This document shows, piece by piece, positions 8,314-17,180 of a stretch of 40,470 nt of DNA. Within the stretch, counting starts at the first letter, position 1; each line of letters begins with the position of its first letter. The stretch spans positions 1 to 40,470 of IMG/VR virus record IMGVR_UViG_3300043449_000441. One strand, given 5' to 3'. Made by a program: the position numbers and the translations under genes. This stretch comes from a virus. The notes beneath the pieces are model-generated. The model was not told where the DNA came from and searched no databases. It saw nothing but the letters and a program-made list of their open reading frames with translations.

Positions 8314-10407
8314 TTATCTCCTGCCGTCCGGACGTACATCCATACTGGGTGTACCTAGCTGCCACTGAGTGCCAAGCGTATTGGATTCAACCTTGAAAGC
8401 CATCTGTCTGCCACGAACGCGGGTGTACACAATCTGGGTAAATTGCTGAACCTCATAAGTGTTTGCCACCGCATAGTTGTTTTCAGTTATAACCGGCGGG
8501 TTATCCGCTGGGCCATAGGCCGAACCGGGGTTTCTACGTGGAAGAACTGTAAAATCCACCCGTGGGGTTGTAGCGCCCTGAACAACATTAGACCCGTCAA
8601 AAGTAATATCTGGCACTATGCGCCACACAAACCCATAGTTGTGTCCATCACCGATGTCAAAGTCGGAAGACTGGATATAAGCATTAATAGGTTGAGGGGT
8701 ATTTGTGGAGTTGTCATTGACCCCAAACTCGTGGAACACAAGGCGATTAACATTTGGGTCAGCAGCCATAGGGAAGCCACGCAGCGGGCTATCCAGCCAA
8801 GCCGTACGATTTAACGTGCCGTAGTACCACACACGGTCAAGGTGGTTGTAGATGACGTATCTATCGTTGATTGTTGAATTAGCTGAGCAGTACTGCCACC
8901 ACACCTCGTTGTAGCCCTCATTTGTACCGGCAACCACTTGATAGAACTGATCACGGTTAATGTCGCTAAACACATACTGACGAACGGTAGACGGCAAAGT
9001 TTCTACTCGACCAGCGTACATATAGAACTTGTCAGTACCCATCCAATAAACTACACCGTTGACTGTAGTCATGGCGTTCGGGCTACAAATAGACAGATTG
9101 TCGGCAAGAATATTAAAGTTCCAAACGAACGGTGGGCCAGCGTACTGCATGGAGTACATAGCGGTGTCTGTCCAAATCAAATTTTCTTGACGCGTTTGCA
9201 ATGCGCCAATAATCAATGAGCCATGAGAAAGCCGGTAGCTACCAGCCTGATTCGTAATTGCAGGGTTCCAGTCGGTATAGTCTTCAGAGACAGACCAGCG
9301 AATAAGCAGTGGATCAAGAACGCCGGGGTCGGGTTCAAATGAATATGGGTCGCAACCAAACGCAATCACAATCCGCGTAGCGTCTGAGATCAAAAGCTGT
9401 AGCACCTGAGTAGGGCATTCTGAGCCTGTGACGAGATCACCCCTAGTGCCAAAATCTGGCTGAGTGCCGGGACCCGGTGCCCAATGATAAATAGGCCCAC
9501 CACGGTAAGAAAACAATAAATCCTGTCCGTAGTTAATTTGGTTCCACAGGCGAAGCTGCTGCCCCACACCAGTCGTAAAACCATCGCCCCAACCCAAACG
9601 ACTCCAAGGGCCAGCGCCCCAGCCAGTACCAGCGGTATATACAGCCTTACCAGTCCCAATTTCGTAGGTAAAAGTTGCACCGTTTATAGCTACCCCATCA
9701 GTAATTGCAGGAGTTGCTATAGTAAACGTCCAAAACGTAGAGTCAATGACAGTCATCTGCCAGTTACCATTGATGTACGACACGGGAATACCGTTCACAA
9801 ACCCTACAACATTGGAAATGGTGACGAAGTCATCCGTCTGACCGCCATGCCCCGGATCAGTAACTATGATTGTGGAAGAAGCAACCGTAGCCCCAGTTAA
9901 ATGCGCTGCGGCAGTTGTACCGTTATAACCTCGAACGCAATTCGTTAATGTGTTACTAGTAATTGCGCCGTAAAAAATCTGCTCAGACCCGATATAAATA
10001 ACGCCCCCTGCGGTAGAAAAATTTGAGGCGTTCGTTAATGTTATTGAAGTCTGGGTTGCGTTAATGCCGCCGTTTAGAGTGGATACCCCTGTGGTAAAAG
10101 CGTTTGAAGCAACCGTAGAAGTGTACCGGATGGGGGTGATGTCGTAATACGCGCCGCCGTTCTCTATATAGAACTTCAGGTGTGTGCCAAGTCCAACAAG
10201 ATTAAAACTTTTAAGAGTCACCCAATTCCAGAGTGAACGGCAGACGCCTAAAAAAGTGTCGTTGGAAAACGCTGTCCAACCGCCAATCTTTTCAGGATAG
10301 CCAGAACGAAACCGCACTTTATCGCAAGCGTACCAACCCCCTTCGTTAGCAAGTGTCGTGCTCTCGCGGTTTACACCGGGGCGAAATTGCAGTCTCTGTA
10401 GAGGCAT
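8314..10407 (-). CDS. P22 gp10-like tail hub / packaged-DNA stabilisation protein
   Basis: 697 aa, beginning MPLQRLQFRPGVNRESTTLA and with a WYACDKVRFRSGYPEKIGGW segment, the start typical of the phage stabilisation protein family (P22 gp10). The family protein forms the tail hub or nozzle beneath the adaptor, closing the portal vertex after packaging. The body is beta-rich and repetitive, with many Trp/Tyr-containing strands (for example VWYYGTLNRTAWLDSPLRG). A Thr/Gly-rich insertion at about 110-200 looks like a fibre-type Ig-like or turn-rich domain. P22 gp10 is shorter (about 470 aa), so the insertion may be an added tail domain. It follows the fibre cassette and precedes the ejection-type genes. 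Confidence 0.75.
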   Translation of the reverse strand: MPLQRLQFRPGVNRESTTLANEGGWYACDKVRFRSGYPEKIGGWTAFSNDTFLGVCRSLWNWVTLKSFNLVGLGTHLKFYIENGGAYYDITPIRYTSTVASNAFTTGVSTLNGGINATQTSITLTNASNFSTAGGVIYIGSEQIFYGAITSNTLTNCVRGYNGTTAAAHLTGATVASSTIIVTDPGHGGQTDDFVTISNVVGFVNGIPVSYINGNWQMTVIDSTFWTFTIATPAITDGVAINGATFTYEIGTGKAVYTAGTGWGAGPWSRLGWGDGFTTGVGQQLRLWNQINYGQDLLFSYRGGPIYHWAPGPGTQPDFGTRGDLVTGSECPTQVLQLLISDATRIVIAFGCDPYSFEPDPGVLDPLLIRWSVSEDYTDWNPAITNQAGSYRLSHGSLIIGALQTRQENLIWTDTAMYSMQYAGPPFVWNFNILADNLSICSPNAMTTVNGVVYWMGTDKFYMYAGRVETLPSTVRQYVFSDINRDQFYQVVAGTNEGYNEVWWQYCSANSTINDRYVIYNHLDRVWYYGTLNRTAWLDSPLRGFPMAADPNVNRLVFHEFGVNDNSTNTPQPINAYIQSSDFDIGDGHNYGFVWRIVPDITFDGSNVVQGATTPRVDFTVLPRRNPGSAYGPADNPPVITENNYAVANTYEVQQFTQIVYTRVRGRQMAFKVESNTLGTQWQLGTPSMDVRPDGRR

Positions 10408-10409
10408 GA

Positions 10410-10631
10410 TTAACCTATGTTAATAGTCAGGCCCTGAATTGCTGGCATGGAAGTTATACTTACCGTTACGCTTTGTGTGGCCTCCCAAGGCATATTGCAT
10501 TTAGTGCACACGCCAGACGCGGCTTCTTTTTCGCTCACAGGGTCTTGGCAATGGACGCAAACCTGTTCAACTGTGTGGGCAGATTCGATGGAACCGTCTG
10601 GCAAAACTTTAGCTTCATAAGATAGTTTCAT
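10410..10631 (-). CDS. Small zinc-ribbon-like phage protein
   Basis: A 73-aa protein with two CxxC knuckles, CVHC and CTKC at about residues 25-28 and 42-45, spaced as in a small zinc ribbon. A beta-rich, Thr/Ser-containing C-terminus follows. It lies two bases upstream of the hub gene and is probably cotranslated. The function is unknown. A structural zinc site in a minor virion protein is more plausible than nucleic-acid binding, given the setting. The protein at 18801-19214 also has paired CxxC motifs next to an adaptor gene. Confidence 0.65.
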   Translation of the reverse strand: MKLSYEAKVLPDGSIESAHTVEQVCVHCQDPVSEKEAASGVCTKCNMPWEATQSVTVSITSMPAIQGLTINIG

Positions 10632-10640
10632 AAATAATCC

Positions 10641-11057
10641 TTAACGAAGTTCCGCCCAAGTAGTAGTCCCTCTATCACTATAAATACTATAAGTAGCCCC
10701 ATCAGGCACGATAAAAGAAAAAGGAAAATACATAGCGTTACCAGCAGATAAATAAGCAAGACCTATTGTTACGCCCCCCACTGTATAGGTCACATTAAGA
10801 GACCCACCGCCGCCGGATGAAAATGCCACCATGATTGGTTTACCAGTATTATTAGTGTAAACCGTACCATTTGATGCCCTGCTGCCAGCAACATTTTGCC
10901 AAGTCTGCCCTATACCTAAAGACAAATTATTAACGACAGTAGTGGCAGTAGTAGTAACTTCTGCCGCAGTCTGAAACCCCAGACTAGCGGGGGATGCGGT
11001 TTGAGTTGAGGCATCAGGGAACGTAAGTCCAGTATCCCCGCTTATTGACATCGACAT
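10641..11057 (-). CDS. Tail fibre tip / receptor-binding candidate (paralogue 1), 138 aa
   Basis: I take ATG 11057 because GGAGTAATT precedes it; the longer frame would start inside the intergenic gap. The N-terminus (SISGDTGLTFPDASTQTASP) is a common short phage-fibre lead-in. The C-terminal domain starts LGIGQTWQNVAGSR, continues TNNTGKPIMV, and ends TTWAELR. The protein at 11910-12398 shares this layout, so the two are paralogues. Both lie in the fibre cassette with collar and assembly-chaperone genes. Receptor binding is inferred from position and the beta-rich, Ser/Thr/Gly composition. Confidence 0.7.
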   Translation of the reverse strand: MSMSISGDTGLTFPDASTQTASPASLGFQTAAEVTTTATTVVNNLSLGIGQTWQNVAGSRASNGTVYTNNTGKPIMVAFSSGGGGSLNVTYTVGGVTIGLAYLSAGNAMYFPFSFIVPDGATYSIYSDRGTTTWAELR

Positions 11058-11105
11058 AATTACTCCTTTAGATACTTTGCTTTTACAAATAAGCAAGCAT
11101 CGATA

Positions 11106-11633
11106 TTAAAATTTAATACATGCCATCATCGCTACGTTAGTTGGGCGAGTTTCAGTTCCTACCCTAGCGCCAGTAGAAGTAGCATTGTTAAAACCTATAT
11201 TAACTCCAGTATTACCGCCCGCAGCAATACCGTTGTTTCCTTCTGCTGAACCGGTAATAGAAAGCGCCCCAGTACCTACGTTTGAAGACCCCGAATGTAC
11301 TCTTCCTATGTTTGTAACACTACCCGTTATTTGTTGCATCTGGTCTAACTGACTTGAACCAATTGTTCTGCCACTATCTATAGCCGCACCATTTGACCAT
11401 CCACGAACAAACTGCCCACGTAAGTCAGGAAGATTAAATGTAGTAGCACCGTCTCCTGAACCGTAAACTATGCCTATTGCAACAAAAAGATCAGCGTAAG
11501 TTATCCGTGAAACCGCTGCCCCATTACACTCTAACCAACCGCCCGGAGCAGTGGAGTTTGCGAAATACATCACCATACCCGGTGGTAGGGCTAAGGATAT
11601 AGAACCTGTAGTGCCATTAATTGTGACCGCCAT
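11106..11633 (-). CDS. Phage tail collar domain protein
   Basis: 175 aa with a recognisable collar domain: PPGMVMYFANSTAPGGWLEC, then NGAAVSRITYADLF, then TFNLPDLRGQFVRGW. This matches the short-fibre or collar family (T4 gp12-like), in which the domain trimerises at fibre ends. The C-terminal half is Gly/Ser/Asn-rich and ends TRPTNVAMMACIKF, the usual end of such proteins. It sits between two paralogous fibre-tip proteins and directly before their likely chaperone gene's coding end. Its role would be a tail spike or fibre subunit contacting the host surface. Confidence 0.85.
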   Translation of the reverse strand: MAVTINGTTGSISLALPPGMVMYFANSTAPGGWLECNGAAVSRITYADLFVAIGIVYGSGDGATTFNLPDLRGQFVRGWSNGAAIDSGRTIGSSQLDQMQQITGSVTNIGRVHSGSSNVGTGALSITGSAEGNNGIAAGGNTGVNIGFNNATSTGARVGTETRPTNVAMMACIKF

Positions 11634-11636
11634 TTT

Positions 11637-11900
11637 CTACTCCTTCGGGTATTTATCTTTTATGGCTTGGATAGTAGCCTTCCACGCATCTAACCCGCCG
11701 TGGTATAAAAGATCAAACTGATCTGCAAATGATGGATACTCAGCAGCACGGAGGTCTCTATATGTAGGTGCTGGCGGTTGTGGGCGCAGAACCTCTGCTT
11801 CTTCGTCTGTAATTAATGTGCAATTAGGTAGCCAAACAGCAGGGTCATCGCCTTCATCAAGCCAGAATAAATCGTTATTTGCGTTTTTAAAATGTGGCAT
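11637..11900 (-). CDS. Tail assembly chaperone-like protein
   Basis: 87 aa. The C-terminal part YRDLRAAEYPSFADQFDLLY followed by HGGLDAWKATIQAIKDKYPK resembles the phage tail-assembly-chaperone family whose hallmark is R..YP...DQLD.L. The N-terminal half (FKNANNDLFWLDEGDDP) looks like the fibre-adjacent domain often fused to it. It lies three bases upstream of the collar gene. Such proteins help fold or attach fibres. The assignment rests on this motif and context. Confidence 0.65.
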   Translation of the reverse strand: MPHFKNANNDLFWLDEGDDPAVWLPNCTLITDEEAEVLRPQPPAPTYRDLRAAEYPSFADQFDLLYHGGLDAWKATIQAIKDKYPKE

Positions 11901-11909
11901 GATTTATCC

Positions 11910-12398
11910 TTATCGAAGTTCCCAAGCAAAACTTAAAGCACCACTACTTACAGTAATTACATACGACGCATTTGGTGGAATAATTACCGTTCCACTTGCA
12001 ACAGCTATGCCAGAAGGTAAGTTACACATTGCAAAAATAAATGCCCCAGTACCATTTATGTTTATTGTTAATTGGGTCTGGGTACCAGATCCACCTGTTC
12101 CATAAACACCACAAATTGGTTTACCAGTTGTGTTGATATAAGTAGTACCAGATACCCTTGTTACAGATACATTTTGCCAAGTCTGGTCTACACCAAGCCC
12201 AGTAGAAGGTACACCCACATAAGACCCCGCAGTTAAACTACCCGTAACAGTCACATTGCCCGCAGCGGTCACGTTTTGTGTAGCGCCAACAGTAATAGCT
12301 GTAGTGCCACCGGTTTGAATTTGCAAAGTACCCGATGCGTCGCCAGCGGTAACTAAGCCACCAGACCCACCTGATACTGCGTTAATTATGCTTGCCAT
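11910..12398 (-). CDS. Tail fibre tip / receptor-binding candidate (paralogue 2), 162 aa
   Basis: The N-terminal 70 residues are Gly/Thr/Ala-rich fibre repeat (GGLVTAGDASGTLQIQTGG, VTAAGNVTVTGSL). The C-terminal domain begins LGVDQTWQNVSVTR, passes YINTTGKPICGV, and ends LSFAWELR. It is clearly paralogous to the protein at 10641-11057 but diverged in the middle, as expected of receptor-contact surfaces. It follows the 263-aa fibre protein in the cassette. The receptor is unknown. Confidence 0.7.
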   Translation of the reverse strand: MASIINAVSGGSGGLVTAGDASGTLQIQTGGTTAITVGATQNVTAAGNVTVTGSLTAGSYVGVPSTGLGVDQTWQNVSVTRVSGTTYINTTGKPICGVYGTGGSGTQTQLTININGTGAFIFAMCNLPSGIAVASGTVIIPPNASYVITVSSGALSFAWELR

Positions 12399-12407
12399 AG
12401 CTAATCC

Positions 12408-13199
12408 TTAAATAATAACAAACCGCTGGCCCGTTGGCACTGTTAATGACGCACCGGTTGCAATAGTAAATGGCCCCACTGTCATACCGTTTTTACCAAC
12501 GGTCAATGTGTAATTCTGAGTTAGTATCGTAGTAGTCTCATAAATAGTACCGCCCGCCACAGAACCCGCACCGGCGGTTGAAGCGACCCATGTAACGCCG
12601 TCTGACTGTAACAAATTACCCGCAGTCCCCGGTGCAATCGCAGTTATAGCAGTGCCAGTACTATTGCCGACCAATACACCGATAGGCGCAGCTAAACCAG
12701 TGCCGCCTGAAGCAACAGGAAGTGGGGTAGTAAACGACAAAGAGCCATCTATAAAATCTGTCGAGCTAAATAAATCAGTGCCATCTGTCCATATCTGCGA
12801 GGTTTTACCTGCGGGTATTAGCGCCCCAGTACCTTTTGGAATTACGTTGCCATCAACCGTGCTAACGTATATGGTCACGTCGTACGCCGCTAAGTTGCGC
12901 ATGATGTAAGTCTTTGGCACCGGCGGGATATAAACTTCATACGCAGCAGTAATAGTGCCATCTATAGCGAGACTTACAATTGCGCTCCGTGCTTCATCAA
13001 CCGCACCGTTATTAGTTGTCAGCGGATACTTAAGAACGCCGGGAGTAGCGGTGGAAGCAATTACGTCCACATAGCCGGTAATACCATCCTCAAGCAATGT
13101 GCCTAGATTCAGGTTAGTTGTAGTGCCCCACGTACCCGACTGTTCACCGTTCGGGATAAGTTCAATACGTAAACTAGGCGAGTAGGTTGAAACTGTCAT
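12408..13199 (-). CDS. Tail fibre protein with virion-anchor-like N-terminus, 263 aa
   Basis: The N-terminus (STYSPSLRIELIPNGEQSGT, then WGTTTNLNLGTLLEDGI) is a conserved lead domain seen on many marine and freshwater phage fibre proteins and probably attaches the fibre to the tail. A beta-rich body with PVASGGTGLAAP repeats follows, ending in a small domain with VPTGQRFVII. GGAACAGAT precedes ATG 13199. It starts the second fibre cassette, just after the endolysin gene. Confidence 0.75.
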   Translation of the reverse strand: MTVSTYSPSLRIELIPNGEQSGTWGTTTNLNLGTLLEDGITGYVDVIASTATPGVLKYPLTTNNGAVDEARSAIVSLAIDGTITAAYEVYIPPVPKTYIMRNLAAYDVTIYVSTVDGNVIPKGTGALIPAGKTSQIWTDGTDLFSSTDFIDGSLSFTTPLPVASGGTGLAAPIGVLVGNSTGTAITAIAPGTAGNLLQSDGVTWVASTAGAGSVAGGTIYETTTILTQNYTLTVGKNGMTVGPFTIATGASLTVPTGQRFVII

Positions 13200-13211
13200 A
13201 TCTGTTCCTTG

Positions 13212-13724
13212 TTAAGCAAGCATGGTCTCGGCGTGGGTTTTAGCCTCTGCCAAGCGGCGCAACCAGCCCTTACCAAAGGTCGCAAACGTAGGCAGACTGC
13301 GGTAAAACGCTTCCTTTTCTGCACTGAATTTTGCCACTAATTCGGCCTGATTGGCACCTTTTAGTGCTTGCATAGTCTTGGGGCCAATAGCGCCATCTGG
13401 GGTAGCCCCGATAGCTTTCTGCATAGTCTTAATCGCCCGACCGGGACCAGCGTTGACGGCAAAGTCAAACATCAAATAGTCCAGACCATCAGGCATCTCG
13501 TCGGCTTTGACCGCATCCCAATACTTCTTCTTGTACATCGGGCCTACCACCTCGGGTGTCAGAGCGCGCATTGCCTTTTCGTCAACAGGATGCCCTACCC
13601 ATTCTTCCCAGACTTTCTTGGTCACGCCCAGATTGGTCATGCCACCGGGGTCTTTCGGGTGGTTTACGAAACCACCCTCGTGCTTCAGGATGGCCTTCAG
13701 AGCTTCGTCAAAGTTCTCTTTCAT
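13212..13724 (-). CDS. Endolysin, GH108-type muramidase
   Basis: 170 aa. The N-terminal glycosidase domain has LKHEGGFVNHPKDPGGMTN, with Glu16 of the HEGG motif as catalytic acid by analogy with glycosyl hydrolase family 108, which cleaves the MurNAc-GlcNAc bond of peptidoglycan. Residues of about 80-170 match the associated peptidoglycan-binding domain (FDFAVNAGPGRAIKTMQKAI, GATPDGAIGPKTMQAL). Full length for the family. There is no signal peptide, so release should depend on the holin encoded immediately upstream (four-base overlap). Confidence 0.9.
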   Translation of the reverse strand: MKENFDEALKAILKHEGGFVNHPKDPGGMTNLGVTKKVWEEWVGHPVDEKAMRALTPEVVGPMYKKKYWDAVKADEMPDGLDYLMFDFAVNAGPGRAIKTMQKAIGATPDGAIGPKTMQALKGANQAELVAKFSAEKEAFYRSLPTFATFGKGWLRRLAEAKTHAETMLA

Positions 13725-14131
13725 TTCTTGGCTTTCATATCGATGATCTTCTCAAGCGTTCTGCCGCCAAAGTAGAAGGACATCACAAGCATCCCCCACT
13801 GCCCCAGCAATTCAACAAAGGAGTCGGCGATGTCAATCAATGCAGCGTCCAGAATAGCCAGCGCCATGTAGGCTACCAAGATATATACCAGCGTCAAAGG
13901 CCGGATGTTCTTGGACAACCAGCTATCGCTTGCCATGTCGGCTTTAAGGCGCTCGGTCAGGTTGTTCTGTTCTGTCTTGTACAAGTCGGTGTCATTAGCC
14001 ATCTTGGCTAGTTCACCATCCTGCGCCATCTTGGCAAGTTCTAACTGCGCCTTGGCTTTCTGTTCAGGGTCAGGGATCAGTTTATCGATCAGTTTGCCGC
14101 CGATACCCAGCAGCGCGTCAAGTCCTAGCAT
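13721..14131 (-). CDS. Holin of the 3TM (GTA-holin-like) family
   Basis: The start is set at ATG 14131, preceded by GGAGG, giving 136 aa; the longer frame overlaps the upstream gene without its own ribosome site. The N-terminal half is amphipathic and charged (IGGKLIDKLIPDPEQKAKAQ). Then follow WLSKNIRPLTLVYILVAYMA (membrane segment, about 72-95) and LLGQWGMLVMSFYFGGR (second segment), ending basic. The SW-x4-RPL-membrane signature is characteristic of the 3TM holin superfamily. The role is timed permeabilisation of the inner membrane for the GH108 endolysin next door. Confidence 0.85.
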   Translation of the reverse strand: MLGLDALLGIGGKLIDKLIPDPEQKAKAQLELAKMAQDGELAKMANDTDLYKTEQNNLTERLKADMASDSWLSKNIRPLTLVYILVAYMALAILDAALIDIADSFVELLGQWGMLVMSFYFGGRTLEKIIDMKAKK

Positions 14132-14132
14132 G

Positions 14133-14750
14133 TCAACCTCCTTGTTGGAACATCCACCATATAACCCAGCAAAATGCGGCAACGATACAAGTAATTACCA
14201 CCACAGTACCCGCTAATGCAATATGCGCAATCCGCTCCTGTTTTGCCCGGCGCTTCTTCATTGCTTCGGCTTTTTCATGCAGCCGCTTCTCCGTTTCCGC
14301 TAGGCGCTGGGCTTCTGCTTTAGCTTCACGGTCGGAACGCAACTTACCCATGCGCTGCCAGAACTCATCCCACATCCCGGCTTCTTGGAAGTGGTAGGTA
14401 AAGATGTGCTTGATGTCGTCGTAGTACTGCTTGATCTGCCGATCAATAATCATCAACTCCATGACGTACTCAGCATCAGACACATAGTCCGGTACAGGCT
14501 CACCTTTGGTAACGGCTGCTTCTTGCGCTACCTTGGCTTCTTCAAGCTGACTGCGCTTGGTCTCGTATTTACCAGCGGCGGAGAAGAACTTGGTGACCCC
14601 AGACATCGAATCAGCCAGCGTCTTACCGGACTCGACTGCGCCATTAATTTCATCAAAAGCTTCTTTGGCAAGAGCAGCGGCTTCCTTTACTCCGGTAACA
14701 ACCGCCTTGACGCCCGCGACCGCCAAACCAATAGTTACAGGGTCCAGCAT
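14133..14750 (-). CDS. C-terminally membrane-anchored coiled-coil protein in lysis module
   Basis: 205 aa. The N-terminus is an apolar Ala/Val-rich helix (about 5-30). The middle is charged coiled coil (SDREAKAEAQRLAETEKRLH). One strong transmembrane helix lies near the end (IALAGTVVVITCIVAAFCWV), leaving a short tail with WMFQQGG. There is no signal peptide or lipobox, so it is not a typical spanin. It ends one base before the holin start. An antiholin-like or membrane-scaffold role in lysis is possible, but the family is not recognised by me. Confidence 0.7.
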   Translation of the reverse strand: MLDPVTIGLAVAGVKAVVTGVKEAAALAKEAFDEINGAVESGKTLADSMSGVTKFFSAAGKYETKRSQLEEAKVAQEAAVTKGEPVPDYVSDAEYVMELMIIDRQIKQYYDDIKHIFTYHFQEAGMWDEFWQRMGKLRSDREAKAEAQRLAETEKRLHEKAEAMKKRRAKQERIAHIALAGTVVVITCIVAAFCWVIWWMFQQGG

Positions 14751-14752
14751 AA

Positions 14753-14992
14753 TTACTCCAATGGGTACTGCGCGGTATTAATCGTAGTCCAACGAAGTGG
14801 GAACGTAGTCCCATTAATTCCACTGTTCAATAGCACAGTGCCTGACACCCCAGTAATTGATACGTCTGTTGCTGGAGTAGCAGTAACCGAATTCAATAAG
14901 GCGTTAGCTTGCAGCCCAGATACCGTAGAAGTAGGCTCAAATATTAAATAACCCGAAAACGGGACACCTGAAAACGGAGCAAGACCTAACAT
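14753..14992 (-). CDS. Small beta-rich protein before the lysis module, 79 aa
   Basis: Starts MLGLAPFSGVPFSGYLIFEP with GGGG just upstream. The rest is Ser/Thr/Val-rich beta sequence ending TTINTAQYPLE. It lies after a GC-rich hairpin and two bases before the 205-aa membrane protein gene. Composition resembles small virion or fibre subunits. No family is recognised. Confidence 0.6.
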   Translation of the reverse strand: MLGLAPFSGVPFSGYLIFEPTSTVSGLQANALLNSVTATPATDVSITGVSGTVLLNSGINGTTFPLRWTTINTAQYPLE

Positions 14993-15011
14993 ACAAACCC
15001 CTATTGAACTA

Positions 15012-15029
15012 GGGCGGCTTTCGCCGCCC
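15012..15029 (-). other. GC-rich intergenic hairpin without U-tract
   Basis: GGGCGGC and GCCGCCC pair around a four-base loop in the 48-base gap between the 226-aa and 79-aa genes. Read leftward it is followed by TAGTTCAA, not a T-run, so efficient intrinsic termination is unlikely. An mRNA processing or stability element is more plausible. Confidence 0.6.
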
Positions 15030-15040
15030 CGTTTACTTCA

Positions 15041-15721
15041 TTAGTAAGCGATTGGGTTGCCAGTAGTTGCTGCAAGTTCCATCCACTCGACGTTAACAGT
15101 CAAGTTAATTACACCAGTCGCACCCATAAGCTGCACGTTGTTAAGGATAAAGCCTTCGTTACTAGCAAGAATAATTGGGTAGTCGCCCGGCTGATGTTGG
15201 AAAATTGGAGTAGCGGTCAATACAGTACCAATTGCAGTTGACTGACCTTGTACAGTCGCAATAGCTTGGGTATCAAGCGTACGAGTACCGGCAGTGATTG
15301 CACCAGTATTTGCGATAAAAATCTGACCGCCGCCAGCAAACGCCGAAGTAGGCATAGTGGTACGGAACTTACCAGTGTTAGTCTGGGTAAACAGCGCCGT
15401 AGTACCGACGGTATCGTTAGCTGTCCACTGACGAGCAATCTGCATCGAGTACTGCAAAGACTGAGCAGTACCGAAAGCTGTGATAGTCGAGAAACCAACC
15501 TCAACACGGCGAACCATGCAAAGCTGGGTAGCAGTAGCCGGTGCCCAACGGAAAGAGAATACCGTAGCAGCAGCAGCTACAGCGGTCAATGAACCAGAAG
15601 TCAGGGTCATTTGATACGCACCAAGAATTTCTGGTGGACGCTCAGAAACGCGCGCCGCCAGCATGGTTGGATCAACAGTTTGAAGAACAGTGCTATTTGC
15701 ACCAGATTGAATAATTGCCAT
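15041..15721 (-). CDS. Beta-rich virion protein, 226 aa
   Basis: The N-terminus (AIIQSGANSTVLQTVDPTML, AARVSERPPEILGAYQ) followed by a Thr/Ala/Gly-rich beta body and a C-terminal LTVNVEWMELAATTGNPIAY looks like a conserved aquatic-phage virion protein of unspecified role. There are no membrane segments or enzyme motifs. It is in series with fibre-like proteins downstream of the adaptors, so a minor capsid or tail decoration protein is likely. The GC hairpin follows its stop codon. Confidence 0.65.
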   Translation of the reverse strand: MAIIQSGANSTVLQTVDPTMLAARVSERPPEILGAYQMTLTSGSLTAVAAAATVFSFRWAPATATQLCMVRRVEVGFSTITAFGTAQSLQYSMQIARQWTANDTVGTTALFTQTNTGKFRTTMPTSAFAGGGQIFIANTGAITAGTRTLDTQAIATVQGQSTAIGTVLTATPIFQHQPGDYPIILASNEGFILNNVQLMGATGVINLTVNVEWMELAATTGNPIAY

Positions 15722-15737
15722 TTGAAGCTCCTATAAA

Positions 15738-17180
15738 TTAGCCGAGAGTGTATGCAAAAGTGCGGCCCCCAGCTATATAACCGGGGCTTGCGTTAACATA
15801 AACAGTAATAGTCCCATTTGTCAAACACTGACCTGAAACATTAATACCGTCCATTTCTAGCTCATCGCCTCCAGCCGCAAGTAACGCAACGGGTATTGAA
15901 AAACCAGAACCTGATCCACCTAAATTGGCATTTGACGCCGAGAGCGTGTCGCCATAGGCATAATTAATACCTGTACCAGCAGCGGGAAGGGTTACAGAAG
16001 TAACCGCGCCAACGTCAACCACAATTGTCGCAGCCACTGCGGTAGTGCCAGAACCGCCAGTAAGAGGTACGTTCGTGTAAGTCCCGTTCACATATCCAGA
16101 CCCGCCGGTAATAGTACCAAGTGCAATAATTTCACCGCCAGACAAAGGAGTAGCACGGATTGAAATTACGCTAGAGGTCGTAGCATTAGCATCAGTAAAC
16201 GAGTAATTGTAAGACTGGATAGGCGTTGTACCCAGATTTACCATATAAATAAACGCTTGGTTGGCTGAAGTCTGTACTGTGCCGTTAGGAAACTTAAAGC
16301 CGCCTGTAGTTGACTCGATTACGCCCGCAGCACGAATTTTTGACGTACCCGCGCCGTCCGACGTTGTACCGACCAAGAGGTTGTTCGTAGTCGGGGCAAA
16401 CCGAGCTACCTCGTTTGCAGCGAGAGTGCCACCTTGGAAGAACTTAACAGATTTAGCTGCCGCTGCTGTTCCAATTGCAAGGTTAGTACTCTGTGAGTAC
16501 AAGTAACCATCGTTAGCCCCGGTAATCGTAAACGTACCAAGATTATACGTTGAGCTGTTAATACCAAAGTCAACGAAATTAGTCGTGTCGTTACCATTGT
16601 CTGCTGTCAAAACCAAATCAGTAGATGCGCTGTTGCCAGCGTTCAAGTTTTGGTAATTGATCTGAGAGTAGCTGTTTACATCATTGTAAAAAGACGCAGC
16701 GGAATTAGGCAGTGGTGTGCCAGTGCCACCGTTATTTATGGTAAGCGGGCTATTGGTCGCTGATGTGACAGTGACTGTGTTGTTTACAGTTGTAACGCCT
16801 GATATACCGACCGTGCTATTAAACGTCGCTGCGCCTGTAATAGTTACGGAGCCGTCAGGAGCGTAGTTAACCGAACGTGACGAGGGGTATGTGCCAAATA
16901 CAGTTTTGGTGCCAGCAGTAAATACAACTGCGTTGTTTGAGTTAGAAGACTTGTAAACAGTTGTACGGGTAAGAATAGTCCCACCAGCGTCAAGAGTGCC
17001 AAGACCTACTTCCCATTCCGCAGCTACGTTCGGGTTAACAATACAGTAATAAGTTGTATTGCTACCACCAATACCCGCCGAAAAACTTTGAAAGCCTGTA
17101 GAAGCACCAAGCAGAGTAGCCGGACCCGTACCTATAACAGTAGAGGTTTCAAGTACCCGGTCATTAATCACAAATGCCAT
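15738..17180 (-). CDS. Tail fibre-like virion protein, 480 aa
   Basis: The N-terminal domain (INDRVLETSTVIGTGPATLL through AEWEVGLGTL and TVFGTYPSS, about residues 1-105) is the widespread fibre lead domain with the ETS-GTG and WEVG-GT signatures. The middle is Gly/Asn/Thr-rich fibre repeat. Residues of about 345-420 contain GGSGYVNGTYTNVPLTGGSG, a turn-rich module common in fibres. It ends with a compact beta domain (YVNASPGYIAGGRTFAYTLG). It probably forms a trimeric fibre on the virion. Confidence 0.75.
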   Translation of the reverse strand: MAFVINDRVLETSTVIGTGPATLLGASTGFQSFSAGIGGSNTTYYCIVNPNVAAEWEVGLGTLDAGGTILTRTTVYKSSNSNNAVVFTAGTKTVFGTYPSSRSVNYAPDGSVTITGAATFNSTVGISGVTTVNNTVTVTSATNSPLTINNGGTGTPLPNSAASFYNDVNSYSQINYQNLNAGNSASTDLVLTADNGNDTTNFVDFGINSSTYNLGTFTITGANDGYLYSQSTNLAIGTAAAAKSVKFFQGGTLAANEVARFAPTTNNLLVGTTSDGAGTSKIRAAGVIESTTGGFKFPNGTVQTSANQAFIYMVNLGTTPIQSYNYSFTDANATTSSVISIRATPLSGGEIIALGTITGGSGYVNGTYTNVPLTGGSGTTAVAATIVVDVGAVTSVTLPAAGTGINYAYGDTLSASNANLGGSGSGFSIPVALLAAGGDELEMDGINVSGQCLTNGTITVYVNASPGYIAGGRTFAYTLG

